From Neolewinella agarilytica (GTDB taxonomy: Bacteria > Bacteroidota > Bacteroidia > Chitinophagales > Saprospiraceae), in assembly GCF_900110645.1 (NCBI RefSeq), contig NZ_FOFB01000009.1:132517-196516 (forward strand): 64,000 nt of DNA, read 5' to 3'. The notes under the pieces were generated by a model. It was not told where the DNA came from, did no database searches, and worked only from the letters and a program-made list of their open reading frames with translations. This document shows positions 26,814 through 34,546 of this stretch, piece by piece. The position numbers were made by a program, and so were the translations under genes. Each line of letters opens with the position of its first letter. Positions within the stretch are counted from its first letter, which is position 1.

Positions 26814-28001
26814 TCAAGAATTCCTTACCCCCCAAAACCCCCGCACCGCATCCGTAATGTATTGCAGCGTGCCCTCATCGAATTCGGAGTGCATGGGCAG
26901 AGAGATAACTTCTTTGGTGAGCAGATCGGTATTCGGCAGAAAGTCGATGTTGTTGGCGGCGGTGCCGCGGAAGGCTTCCTGATCGTAGAGGGCGACGGGG
27001 TAGTAGATCATGGTGGGGATGCCGGCGGCTTTGAGGTGTTCTTGCAGGGCATCGCGGCGGCCACCGTCGATACGGAGGGTGTACTGGTGGAAGACGTGGG
27101 TGCTGTTGGGCAGGCGGGCGGGCGTGAGCAGTCCGGTGAGCCCCTGAAGGTTAGCGTCGTACCAGTCAGCGGCGGCGTTGCGCCGCGCGGAGTAACCGTC
27201 CAGGCGGGGAAGCTTGCAGTTGAGCACGGCGGCCTGGATGGAGTCGAGGCGGCTGTTACAGCCGACGATGTCGTGGTAGTAGCGGCGGCTCTGCCCGTGG
27301 TTCGCCGCTTTACGAAGTTCTACGGAGAGCTTTTCGGAGTTGGTGTTCATCGCGCCGCCGTCACCGTAGGCGCCGAGGTTCTTGCTGGGGTAGAAGCTGG
27401 TGGTGCCGATGTCGCCGATGGTGCCGGTCCGGGCCTGGCGGCCGTCGGAGAAAGTGTAGGTGGCACCGATGGCCTGGGCGTTGTCTTCCACGACGTGGAT
27501 GCCGTGTTTTTTGGCGAGGGTCATGATGGGCTCCATGTCGCAGCTCTGCCCGTAGAGGTGGACGGGGATGATGGCCTTGGTGCGCTCCGTGATGGCGGGC
27601 TCTATGTCTTCCGCACGCACGTTGAAAGTGCGGGGGTCTACATCTACCATTACCGGTGTGAGGCGGAGCAGGGCGATGACCTCAGCCGAAGCGACGTAGG
27701 TGAAGGCGGGGACGATGACCTCGTCACCGGGCTCCAGGCCGAGGGCCATGAGCGCGATCTGTAAAGCGTCGGTGCCGTTGGCGCAGGGGATGACGTAGTC
27801 AGCCCCGAGGTATTCTTCCAGTCCGGCCTGGAAGGCCTTGACCGCCGGTCCGTTGATGAAGGCGCCGCTACGGACGACATCGATGATGGCAGCGTCCACT
27901 TCCTCCTGCATGGCCCGGTACTGGGCTTTGAGGTCAACCATTTGAATATTGGTGGGCGTGGGGAGCTGAGCGCGACCGTCAGGAGCAGTGGGGGTAGCCA
28001 T
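26814..28001 (-). CDS. DegT/DnrJ/EryC1 family PLP-dependent sugar aminotransferase
   Basis: 395 residues from MATPTAPDGRAQ (an upstream in-frame ATG at 28058 would cross the promoter). The fold is complete: IQMVDLKAQYRAMQEEVDAA, CANGTDALQIALMALGL, VVEDNAQAIGA and the PLP lysine in FYPSKNLGAYGDGGA near residue 205. Such enzymes transaminate keto-sugar nucleotides; the sequence is closest in feel to WbpE/WlbC-like enzymes that make 3-amino sugars for surface polysaccharide. No other sugar-nucleotide genes adjoin it, so the exact substrate is open. Confidence 0.88.
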   Translation of the reverse strand: MATPTAPDGRAQLPTPTNIQMVDLKAQYRAMQEEVDAAIIDVVRSGAFINGPAVKAFQAGLEEYLGADYVIPCANGTDALQIALMALGLEPGDEVIVPAFTYVASAEVIALLRLTPVMVDVDPRTFNVRAEDIEPAITERTKAIIPVHLYGQSCDMEPIMTLAKKHGIHVVEDNAQAIGATYTFSDGRQARTGTIGDIGTTSFYPSKNLGAYGDGGAMNTNSEKLSVELRKAANHGQSRRYYHDIVGCNSRLDSIQAAVLNCKLPRLDGYSARRNAAADWYDANLQGLTGLLTPARLPNSTHVFHQYTLRIDGGRRDALQEHLKAAGIPTMIYYPVALYDQEAFRGTAANNIDFLPNTDLLTKEVISLPMHSEFDEGTLQYITDAVRGFWGVRNS

Positions 28002-28026
28002 GGGCGGGAGGTTTTTATTTGTTCCG

Positions 28027-28034
28027 CAAAGGTA
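28027..28034 (-). promoter_or_regulatory. -7 promoter element for the aminotransferase
   Basis: TACCTTTG on the minus strand, 25 nt before the start at 28001. Confidence 0.6.
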
Positions 28035-28080
28035 GGATGTGGCGGGGGATGAAAACACTGCTGTTTGTCAAACTTAGCTG

Positions 28081-28099
28081 GCATCCTGCGTCTGCGCCC
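28081..28099 (+). repeat. Interspersed repeat, diverged copy
   Basis: GCATCCTGCGTCTGCGCCC, with CATCC for CACC; the GCGCC end faces the gene at 28271. Confidence 0.45.
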
Positions 28100-28270
28100 G
28101 AAAAATCGCGATGGGCTCGCTCAACGACTTCGTCGTTTTGGTCGGCCATCGCTACGGTAGGCGTCCCTCCGGTACTAACCCGTCCGTCGACCGTCCGCAG
28201 CCCTTCGTAGAATGAACTTTCTCCCTACCTTGTAACTGTTGTTATTTGTAATCATCAAATTTATTTACCC

Positions 28271-28585
28271 ATGCCTCGTACTAAACTTACCGGATTCAGT
28301 CGCTTGCTTATTTTCCTGATCATCTTCGTTCCCATCGCTTACGTCGGCGCCAGCTATTTTAATGGTGAGGACCCGATTGAGAATATCAAAGGGTATTTAG
28401 GGATGGAGGAAACGGCGTCACCAGCTCCCGTTGATAATTACCAACCGACGCAGGATAATTCCGGCAATAAACCGGCTACGTTTGAAAACGTGCAGGACCT
28501 GCGTAGTGAGATCGTTCGCTTGAAGCGCGACCTCGCCATCTCACAGGAACAATTGGCTCGCTGTAAAACGGAAGGGGTGGAGTAA
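28271..28585 (+). CDS. Small single-pass membrane protein with coiled coil
   Basis: 104 residues, no family recognised. One membrane helix at ~12-28 (LLIFLIIFVPIAYVGAS), a spacer rich in Pro, Asn and Gln, then a C-terminal heptad pattern (VQDLRSEIVRLKRDLAISQE) likely to form a coiled coil. The layout suggests a periplasmic oligomerising factor. It may be co-transcribed with the next gene, but the ~98 nt between them can fold into a long hairpin. Confidence 0.65.
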   Translation: MPRTKLTGFSRLLIFLIIFVPIAYVGASYFNGEDPIENIKGYLGMEETASPAPVDNYQPTQDNSGNKPATFENVQDLRSEIVRLKRDLAISQEQLARCKTEGVE

Positions 28586-28588
28586 ATA

Positions 28589-28681
28589 GTCAAGCAGTCA
28601 GATAGTCAGGGAGTCAAGCAGTACTCCGCACTATCTGACTGTTTGACTCCTTGACTATCTGACTCTCTGACTCCCTGACTA
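28589..28681. repeat. Inverted AGTCAG minisatellite
   Basis: Left half: units AGTCAAGC, AGTCAGAT, AGTCAGGG. Right half: the same units reversed (TGACTGT, TGACTCCT, TGACTATC). The two halves pair around AGTACTCCGCACT, giving a long imperfect stem directly before the start at 28684. Confidence 0.85.
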
Positions 28682-28683
28682 CT

Positions 28684-29547
28684 ATGGATCGTCTTCGACA
28701 AGGAATTCACGAATTTTTCTACACCCTGCTGGCTTTCCCGCGGGCCTGGCGCTTTATGGTCAATCACCGGCTATGGGAAGGTTTACGACAATATGGTTGG
28801 GTGGCCCGTGGGTTGGTAGTGATTGGGGTTTTGCTGGGCATCCAAATGATTTCAGAGATCGGAGATTGGTTTAGCCGCCACCAGAATGACTCACTCTCTG
28901 CGATGGTAATCGGGGGAGACAGTTTACTCGTTAACTGGTTTACGGATCTGTACGAGTCCATGTCTGACGGAATGCTTAACTGGGTTATTCTGGTTTTACT
29001 GGAAGTCGTGATCTACCACTTTATGCGGCGGACCTTGCAGATCATCCTGCGAAAGAATGTGGAGAACGCGCATAAGTTTAAGCCTTTTCTAGACGCTCAG
29101 GTTCGGATGATTTTTGTCTCCATGGGCGCGGTTATTTTTGAAGGAATTATCCTCAACGTAGGGGAAACCATCCACGATGGCTGGTTTTTCTGGCCGTTCT
29201 CCCTGCTCATCCGTTCCATTTTTCTGGGCTACGTCATTGCGGATAACTACAACGAACAATTCGGCCTCACCATTGAGCAGAGCTGGCGAAACCTGTATAG
29301 GGACTACATCGGTATCTGCTGCGGATTGGGGCTGCCAATGCTGATCATGATGCAGGTACCTCTCATCGGTTCGGTGCTGGGGCCTCTGGTTACTTCCGTT
29401 ACGGCGGCCATCGTACTGCGGGAAAAAAGCGATCTCCACATCATCGGTTACCAGATGAGCGAGAAAGAACGGGAGAAGGCGGAAAAGAAGGCGGCGAGGG
29501 AAGCCAGGAAAATGGCGAGAAAGGCGGCGCGCACGCAGGTGCCGTGA
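28684..29547 (+). CDS. Multi-pass membrane protein of unknown function
   Basis: 287 residues with about five hydrophobic helices (GLVVIGVLLGIQMI, WVILVLLEVVIYHFM, IFVSMGAVIFEGIIL, PFSLLIRSIFLGYVI, CGLGLPMLIMMQVPLIGSVLG) and a basic C-terminal tail of Lys/Ala/Arg. The end of the last helix (PLIGSVLGPLVTSVTA) recalls EI24/CysZ-like proteins, but the match is weak and I do not assign a function. The last codons (ARTQVP) are formed by a copy of the interspersed repeat. Confidence 0.65.
   Translation: MDRLRQGIHEFFYTLLAFPRAWRFMVNHRLWEGLRQYGWVARGLVVIGVLLGIQMISEIGDWFSRHQNDSLSAMVIGGDSLLVNWFTDLYESMSDGMLNWVILVLLEVVIYHFMRRTLQIILRKNVENAHKFKPFLDAQVRMIFVSMGAVIFEGIILNVGETIHDGWFFWPFSLLIRSIFLGYVIADNYNEQFGLTIEQSWRNLYRDYIGICCGLGLPMLIMMQVPLIGSVLGPLVTSVTAAIVLREKSDLHIIGYQMSEKEREKAEKKAAREARKMARKAARTQVP
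29524..29543 (-). repeat. Interspersed repeat at the 3' end of a gene
   Basis: On the minus strand GGCACCTGCGTGCGCGCC; it supplies the final codons of the gene ending at 29547. The GCGCC end points into that gene. Confidence 0.55.
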
Positions 29548-29588
29548 AGGGGGGGGAGAAGCAATGAGCAAAGGTCCCACCACTCGCT

Positions 29589-30719
29589 TTATCCCTCCTT
29601 ACTTAGACTATAGCGATAGCCTACTCCCAAAAGGAAACCTGTTTGACTTTCCCAGCGTAAGTCAGCGATGAAGGCTTTGATGTCCCCTCCTATCCCCAGC
29701 CCAAAGGAAGTATTTGTCCGGGAGTTATTTGCGCCATTCCGGAAACTGGCGTTGAGTATGCCCAATGTGCCATAAAGAACAGCTCTGGGCTTAACGAGGC
29801 CCTGACGGGTGAAGTAAAATTCACCGGAGATAGGAAGTCGGTAGATTTTCACCGCTTCGTAAATGCTCTGGTTGGGCTGGCTGTCATCGTATTTCATGGT
29901 GAGAAATTCGAAGCCGATTTCAACCGAAAAGGCATTGGCGCTAACAAAGTTGTCATTTTGCCAGTATATACCTGCACCACCTCCAAGCTGAGTATTCTCG
30001 CTATCCAGAAATCTACTGAAATCAGAACCCAATAGCCGGACACCAAGCTTCGCGCGGTCAGTCGCTACGCTCTGGTTTTTTGTGATCGGTTCTAATACAT
30101 CTCCTTTAAACAGGAAATACTCCCGGAACAGCCTTTTCATATCCGCATCTGTATACCGAACCTTCGCGATCTTCTGTGCGGCTTCCGGCCAGTCTTTGAA
30201 GAAGTATTTCAGCCCCCCGCGAAAGCTTTCTACCAAATTGAATTCAGTACCACTCACGGCTCGCTCTTCCACCAAAAGCGGATGAAAGGCGTTCCCGTCG
30301 CTGAGGTAATAGGTTTTGTCTGTTATCTTGGATTTGTTCTTATAATACTCATCAGGAAACCGATCCAGCACATACAATACGTAAGATCCCTCAATGAGAA
30401 CTTCCGCTATTCGTTGAGTCTGACGCTTCTCTTTTGTTTCAATGGAAGAAATGGTATGGGTGATCGGCCGGAAAAGCCTGCCAGATTCCAGGAAGTGAGC
30501 CTCCTTAATCTGGCGTGGTGTAAGCGTCTTTTCCTCCGTACTATTAGGACTTGAACGGAAACGAATTCGTTTGGAATTCGTCTGTCGCCCGTCAAGGTTA
30601 AGGTAGCCCGTTAGTTCACTGCCGTCCTGCAAAACAACCGTCCCTTTCCTGAAATCGTTGACCTGGCTAAATAGCGAATAAGAGAACAGAAGGAGAAACA
30701 TGAAAAAGGGAATCCGCAT
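29589..30719 (-). CDS. Secreted or outer-membrane protein of unknown function
   Basis: 376 residues from MRIPFFMFLLLFSYSLFSQ, a clear signal peptide (a TTG six bases upstream is in frame). The first ~200 residues (GTVVLQDGSELTGYLNLDGR, YVLYVLDRFPDEYYK) are of a type found in Bacteroidota with no known role. The last ~150 have alternating strands ending SLGVGYRYSL-like (GVGYRYSLSKEG), suggesting an outer-membrane beta-barrel. G+C is a little lower than the neighbours. Probably monocistronic; it is convergent with the membrane protein at 28684. Confidence 0.65.
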   Translation of the reverse strand: MRIPFFMFLLLFSYSLFSQVNDFRKGTVVLQDGSELTGYLNLDGRQTNSKRIRFRSSPNSTEEKTLTPRQIKEAHFLESGRLFRPITHTISSIETKEKRQTQRIAEVLIEGSYVLYVLDRFPDEYYKNKSKITDKTYYLSDGNAFHPLLVEERAVSGTEFNLVESFRGGLKYFFKDWPEAAQKIAKVRYTDADMKRLFREYFLFKGDVLEPITKNQSVATDRAKLGVRLLGSDFSRFLDSENTQLGGGAGIYWQNDNFVSANAFSVEIGFEFLTMKYDDSQPNQSIYEAVKIYRLPISGEFYFTRQGLVKPRAVLYGTLGILNASFRNGANNSRTNTSFGLGIGGDIKAFIADLRWESQTGFLLGVGYRYSLSKEG

Positions 30720-30987
30720 AATCAATAGGAGTTGTTAGGTGTGAAAAAGTGTAGGCCTGTTGTGAAAAGCGCGGCTGACTGGGTTCAATAATCGCGTACG
30801 TTTTTTTATCGCTCCAAATATAGAAGAAAAAGGTGAGCACAGGGCCTCCCGAACAAGAAGCACCGCAGAACGGACTTTGAGCTAGCTACGATAGCCTGAC
30901 AGACGGGCTGTTCACCCAATTAAAACATGAGTCATCCCTAATTTTCGGATTAGATGACGGTGTTTTCTGGCAAAAAATAGGATTTTT

Positions 30988-31050
30988 AGCGATCAGCGGA
31001 CAGCATTCAGGCAAAACGGCTCTGAATGCTGTCCGCTGATCGCTTTTTTA
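30988..31050 (+). terminator. Perfect 23-bp hairpin (terminator-like), family with 49622
   Basis: AGCGATCAGCGGACAGCATT-CAG pairs perfectly with the segment 31022-31044, loop GCAAAACGGCT, followed by TTTTTT on the plus strand. The plus strand has no gene upstream for it to end, so it may serve the minus-strand tRNA/GIY-YIG transcript or be a mobile hairpin. The rest of 30720-31126 shows nothing gene-like. Confidence 0.65.
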
Positions 31051-31126
31051 TACCGACCGAACCAGGTTCCATCCGAGAAAACACAGAAAAGGCTGCCCAA
31101 ACTCCGGGATGAGCCATGTTAAGGGT

Positions 31127-31199
31127 GGAGAATACCAGAGTCGAACTGGTGACCTTCCCGCCGTGGCGGGACGCTCTAAGTCGCGCTATTGAGAGGGCA
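31127..31199 (-). other. tRNA-like remnant (3' half of tRNA-Ala)
   Basis: On the minus strand it ends GGTCACCAGTTCGACTCTGG TATTCTCCACCC, identical to the T arm and acceptor 3' strand of the tRNA-Ala at 31662. The anticodon arm is replaced by a perfect TCCCGCC-AC-GGCGGGA stem and the 5' acceptor strand does not pair, so it should not be charged. Confidence 0.75.
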
Positions 31200-31461
31200 G
31201 GGGAAATGGATTAGCATGATAGCTGTCGACCAGTGCCTGGACGTATTTTCTCGATTTCTGCTTTTTGATGTAGCTTTCTCTACGATAGGCACCGGTGGGG
31301 TCATCAAACCTTTCGAGATAAGCGATGAGCCACGGTCTACCGGCTTTAGTACTTTTAGATCGTCCTTGTTGGTGCCGCTGGAATCGGTCAGTGAGTTGTC
31401 CGGTGTAGCCGATGTAGTATTTGTCTTTGGTAGGGGAGTATAGAATGTAGACGTAGTACAT
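31186..31461 (-). CDS. GIY-YIG domain nuclease (UPF0213/YhbQ-like)
   Basis: 91 residues. MYYVYILYS and YYIGYTGQL give the GIY-YIG pair; the catalytic Arg is in TDRFQRHQQG and the Glu in YRRESYIKKQKS. These small enzymes resemble the nuclease domain of UvrC and of homing endonucleases; the role of the single-domain group is mostly unknown. The gene lies on the tRNA strand, its start just after a terminator and its last codons (PFPLPSQ) running into the tRNA-like remnant. A second copy of its 5' end lies at 31560-31613. Confidence 0.88.
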   Translation of the reverse strand: MYYVYILYSPTKDKYYIGYTGQLTDRFQRHQQGRSKSTKAGRPWLIAYLERFDDPTGAYRRESYIKKQKSRKYVQALVDSYHANPFPLPSQ

Positions 31462-31472
31462 TTGATTGCATT

Positions 31473-31502
31473 AAAAAAGCCGCTTTCCCGAAGGGAAGCG
31501 GC
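31473..31502 (-). terminator. Intrinsic terminator, copy 1
   Basis: Minus strand: GCCGCTTCCCTTCGGGAAAGCGGC then TTTTTT. Same as 31625-31654, 152 bp away. Confidence 0.85.
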
Positions 31503-31506
31503 TTTA

Positions 31507-31583
31507 GTGTGGAGAATACCGGAGTCGAACTGGTGACCTTCCCGCCGCGGCGGGACGCTCTAAGTCGCGCTATTGAGCTGGCA
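31507..31583 (-). other. tRNA-like remnant, second copy
   Basis: Near-identical to 31127-31199, with a TCCCGCC-GC-GGCGGGA stem in place of the anticodon arm and an intact tRNA-Ala T arm (CACCAGTTCGACTCCGGT). The 152-bp block 31441-31592 is a tandem duplicate of 31593-31744, with the tRNA body replaced. Confidence 0.75.
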
Positions 31584-31613
31584 GGGGAGTAGTAGAATGT
31601 AGACGTAGTACAT
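31560..31613 (-). pseudogene. GIY-YIG gene remnant (internal deletion)
   Basis: The first seven codons match the intact gene (ATGTACTACGTCTACATTCT), then the sequence jumps to the 3'-end words CCCCTGCC and CTCAATAG in another frame and stops after 17 codons. This is what an internal deletion of a second GIY-YIG copy would leave. Confidence 0.65.
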
Positions 31614-31624
31614 TTGATTGCATT

Positions 31625-31654
31625 AAAAAAGCCGCTTTCCCGAAGGAAAGCGGC
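31625..31654 (-). terminator. Intrinsic terminator after tRNA-Ala
   Basis: Minus strand: GCCGCTTTCCTTCGGGAAAGCGGC then TTTTTT, 8 nt after the tRNA. Confidence 0.9.
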
Positions 31655-31661
31655 TTAAGGG

Positions 31662-31735
<74 letters not shown>

Positions 31736-31961
31736 TGCTAGAACTGCTTAGTTACCTAAGCGGACGCAAATATAGATGGCAAGAGGTAAATGAACAAGCA
31801 CGGGCGAAAAGTTTCGCTAAAATAAATTTTGCAAAGAATTAACGATTAGGAAGTGGCCCTGACCAATCTTTTGCGTCCTAATTGACGTTATCAGGATATG
31901 ACGCAAACGTCATTCCCATCCATTAACAGCTCGTTAACCGGGGAAGCCCGGTGACTAGTCT

Positions 31962-31969
31962 TATATTTG
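31962..31969 (+). promoter_or_regulatory. -7 promoter element for the DUF1573 gene
   Basis: TATATTTG matches TAnnTTTG, 19 nt before the start at 31989. Confidence 0.6.
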
Positions 31970-31988
31970 CTGACAGAAAAATATCCAC

Positions 31989-32480
31989 ATGAAACGTTTC
32001 TTCCTTCTCCTCCTACTGGCCTGCACGGTAACCATCAGTGTTCAGGCGCAAACAGCTCCGGCTGCCGCTATTGCAATCGTTGAAGAGGCTGCTGAGCCCG
32101 TTCAAGGTCCCGAAATGAGCTTCGAAGCCCTTGAAATCGACTACGGTACCATCGCGCAGGATTCTGATCCTTACCGCATCTTTAAGTTCAAGAACACCGG
32201 TACTGAGGCCCTCCTGATCACGAACGCCCGTGGCTCTTGTGGCTGTACCGTTCCCAGCTACAGCAAAGCACCCGTTCCTGCCGGCGAGACCAGCGAGATC
32301 AAGGTTCGCTACGACACGCACCGTCTCGGTCAGTTCCGTAAGCGCGTAACGCTGACGACGAACGCCGGCGAAGAGCCCATCATTCTGACGATCAAAGGCC
32401 TGGTAGAAGCTAAGCCAGCTGAGCCGGAAGCCGTACCTGCCGGTGAGCAAGGTATGTTCAACAACGGCGGTGGCAAGTAA
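31989..32480 (+). CDS. DUF1573 secreted/periplasmic protein
   Basis: 163 residues with signal peptide (MKRFFLLLLLACTVTISVQA) and one Ig-like DUF1573 domain at ~45-140: the typical IDYGTIAQDSDPYRIFKFKNTG, RGSCGCTVPSYSKAPVPAGE and VTLTTNAGEEPIILTIKG. The domain is common in Bacteroidota and has no proven function; the conserved CGC pair may form a disulphide or bind metal. It has its own promoter and terminator and so is probably expressed alone. Confidence 0.88.
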   Translation: MKRFFLLLLLACTVTISVQAQTAPAAAIAIVEEAAEPVQGPEMSFEALEIDYGTIAQDSDPYRIFKFKNTGTEALLITNARGSCGCTVPSYSKAPVPAGETSEIKVRYDTHRLGQFRKRVTLTTNAGEEPIILTIKGLVEAKPAEPEAVPAGEQGMFNNGGGK

Positions 32481-32505
32481 GCCACTTTCGTTACAACGCT
32501 TAATT

Positions 32506-32547
32506 GCAAGCCCCCTTCTACTGTTGGTAGGAGGGGGCTTGTTGTTT
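32506..32547 (+). terminator. Intrinsic terminator after DUF1573 gene
   Basis: CAAGCCCCCTTCTAC pairs with GTAGGAGGGGGCTTG, followed by TTGTTTT. Confidence 0.88.
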
Positions 32548-32639
32548 TAAGGGGGACTTGGCCAGGAATAAGACCGGGATCTGTAATCGTCCGGTGTTGT
32601 GTCCTAAACCTCACGAGCTATACGGGGCAATTGTAAGCT

Positions 32640-32745
32640 CGGAGAGAGCGGACGCTCGAAGGTCCTTCCAGGACGCTTCGAGGACCGCTTAGCCTTGCTC
32701 AAGGAACCTCGCCGGTCCCGCAGTATTGCGGGACCGGCGAGCGTC
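32640..32745. repeat. Palindromic spacer element
   Basis: CTCGCCGGTCCCGCA (32708-32722) pairs perfectly with TGCGGGACCGGCGAG (32727-32741). Just before it, GCTCGAAGGTCC and GGACGCTTCGAGGAC pair imperfectly around TTCCA. The CTTCGAGG/ACC words recur in the larger palindrome at 52793. Confidence 0.75.
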
Positions 32746-32817
32746 CCGGCGTGGAGTTTGCGATTGCCCTCACAAGCTTCACCTGAGCGGCCGGTTTTGC
32801 ATAAATTACCGTTACAT

Positions 32818-32900
32818 TTACACTACCGACTACCGCACTACCGTCTACCAAACTACCGCACTACCGACTACCACACTACCGTCTACCAAACTACCGTCTA
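32818..32900 (-). repeat. CTACCG minisatellite (inverse of GTAG family)
   Basis: About ten units of ACTACCGnCTACC, the complement of the GTAGACGGTAG words at 19583. It runs up to the next gene start. Confidence 0.9.
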
Positions 32901-32904
32901 CCCA

Positions 32905-33528
32905 ATGGTCCACCCCTACCGCCAGCGAAATATGGCCGCACTTGCGCAGAAGCTTGACTTCACCTTTCATGAAGAAGATGATTTTGGCCTGTTGAACCAG
33001 CTACAAGACTTTAAGCTGTTCAACGAGGGGCGTGGGAAAACGATCGAGCGCATCATGCGCCGTCAGGACGGCTTGATGGAATTTGATATTTACATCTTCG
33101 ATTACAGCTTCCGCCGCTGGGGCGGATCGTCCTCGCAGAATATGGAGTATCAGACCGTTTTTTTCCTGCAAAGCGCAAAGCTCGGCCTGCCGGAGCTTTG
33201 GATGCAGCCAGAGACTATTGCCCATAAACTGGGTGAGTTGCTGGGCTTCGGAGACATTGACTTCGTCCGCTTCCCGAAGTTTTCGGGGCAGTATCGCCTC
33301 ACGGGCGGAGATGAAGAGTACATCCGGCATCACTTTACCGATGAAGTGCTCAATTACTTTACGGTTAATAAAGGCTGGACGGTGGAAGGCCTTGGCTTCT
33401 ACCTGCTCTTTTATCGGAAGGGAACCCTGATCCCCAGCGCTCAAATTGAAGAGTTTTATAAGCGAGGGCAAGAAATTTATGGCCTCATGACCGACAAAGA
33501 CGCCCAAAACCGCATCTTCGGTCAGTGA
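32905..33528 (+). CDS. Cytoplasmic protein of unknown function (DUF3137-like)
   Basis: 207 residues from MVHPYRQRNMAALAQ (ATG at 32932 is an alternative; the longer frame to 32695 translates the minisatellite and is rejected). The pattern MEFDIYIFDYSF, YQTVFFLQSAKLGLPELWMQPE, KLGELLGFGDIDFVRFPKFSGQYRL and VEGLGFYLLFYRKG resembles the soluble part of DUF3137-type proteins. No function is known. Its stop codon overlaps the GTG start of the LytTR regulator (GTGA), so the two are translationally coupled and may act together. Confidence 0.65.
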   Translation: MVHPYRQRNMAALAQKLDFTFHEEDDFGLLNQLQDFKLFNEGRGKTIERIMRRQDGLMEFDIYIFDYSFRRWGGSSSQNMEYQTVFFLQSAKLGLPELWMQPETIAHKLGELLGFGDIDFVRFPKFSGQYRLTGGDEEYIRHHFTDEVLNYFTVNKGWTVEGLGFYLLFYRKGTLIPSAQIEEFYKRGQEIYGLMTDKDAQNRIFGQ

Positions 33529-34376
33529 AGCTGCTAGACAATAATCCTTTAAAGCGACCTTTTCCTGATCGGGATTTCGACCGCTCCAGTATTCTGGGGA
33601 TGTTTTGGGTCGGGCTTTTCGTATTCGCTGTATTGTTTTTTCTGCAGCCCTATGGCATGCATGCAGAGGGGAATTTCTTCCTGACCTGCCTGGGATATGG
33701 TCTGGTGACCTTTCTGGTTGGCTCTGCCTACTTATTCGTAACCTCAGAAGTGCTGGGCTGGAAAAAATTTGGTGATGGCTGGACGTTGGGGAAGTGGGTG
33801 TTGGACTGCGGCTTACTCCTGGCTTTCATCTCCGTCGGAAACTTCATTTTTTACAACTTTACCGTTAACTGGACGGCTTTCGACCCCTTGATCCTGGCCA
33901 CCATCACGGTGCCAACGGTCATCATCGGCTTGTTCCCCATTGCCTTCAGCGGCATGGCGATTCAACTGCGGGCGGAGCGGGAGAACCAGCGGGTAGCGGG
34001 AGAGGTGCAGTTGGCCAGGTTGGAAGGAGGGAAAACGTTCGTTCCTTCCAGGCTCGTCTCTTTGGCGGAGGGAGGGGTAATGATTGATCCGGCCAACCTG
34101 CTGTTCTGTGAGTCCCGCCAAAACTACGTTCGCTGCGTGTTCCTTAAAGAGGGAGTGGTAGCGGAGGAAACCATTCTGGGAACCCTCTCCGGACTGGAAG
34201 AAAAAATTGGAGAGCCGCTGTCGCGCTGCCATCGGTCTTACCTGGTCAATCTCCTGCACGTGCGTCAGGCACGAGGGAATGCCCAGGGGCTGAAACTGGA
34301 GTTGGTGGGCACGACGGAGGAAGTGCCGGTGTCGCGGGCTTATGTAGGTGTAATTCGGGAGCGGGTAATGGGGTGA
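33525..34376 (+). CDS. Membrane-bound LytTR-family transcription regulator
   Basis: 283 residues starting at GTG 33525 inside the preceding stop. Four membrane helices at ~25-155 (ILGMFWVGLFVFAVLFFLQ, FFLTCLGYGLVTFLVG, LDCGLLLAFISVGNFIFY, TVPTVIIGLFPIAFSG), a short linker, then a LytTR DNA-binding domain at ~185-280: LLFCESRQNYVRCVF, LEEKIGEPLSRCHRSYLVNL. The membrane-anchored LytTR layout is common in Bacteroidota and lacks a phospho-receiver, so the signal probably comes through the membrane part or its coupled partner. Confidence 0.85.
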   Translation: MKLLDNNPLKRPFPDRDFDRSSILGMFWVGLFVFAVLFFLQPYGMHAEGNFFLTCLGYGLVTFLVGSAYLFVTSEVLGWKKFGDGWTLGKWVLDCGLLLAFISVGNFIFYNFTVNWTAFDPLILATITVPTVIIGLFPIAFSGMAIQLRAERENQRVAGEVQLARLEGGKTFVPSRLVSLAEGGVMIDPANLLFCESRQNYVRCVFLKEGVVAEETILGTLSGLEEKIGEPLSRCHRSYLVNLLHVRQARGNAQGLKLELVGTTEEVPVSRAYVGVIRERVMG

Positions 34377-34398
34377 ATACATGGCTTGTTTAACACTC

Positions 34399-34420
34399 CT
34401 TTGCACCCGCGGAAGCGCCC
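34399..34420 (+). repeat. Interspersed repeat, TTTGCACCTGCG family
   Basis: CTTTGCACCCGCGGAAGCGC then CC; the GCGCC end faces the gene at 34547. Confidence 0.7.
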
Positions 34421-34546
34421 CTATTGTGTACTCAAGGCGCACCAATGGTCCCTATTCCTTTGCTAATGATCCCCGCCGCCTTGTCATCCGGCCTATTCCT
34501 TGTGAGCGCCGCGTAAAACCTGCTATATTGGTGAAAATGATAACTA

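Noticed and set aside
26763-27764. 333-codon plus-strand ORF
   Set aside because: Antisense to the DegT aminotransferase, which has all its motifs.
30899-31050. Riboswitch in the spacer with the 23-bp hairpin
   Set aside because: The only strong element is a simple perfect stem with Us; no aptamer-like conserved structure was recognised.
31507-31583. Second functional tRNA
   Set aside because: Only the T arm and 3' acceptor half match; the anticodon arm is a perfect 7-bp stem with a 2-nt loop and the acceptor 5' strand does not pair.
32695-32904. Upstream extension of the DUF3137-like gene
   Set aside because: It translates a palindrome and the CTACCG minisatellite (HYRLPNYRTTDYHTT).
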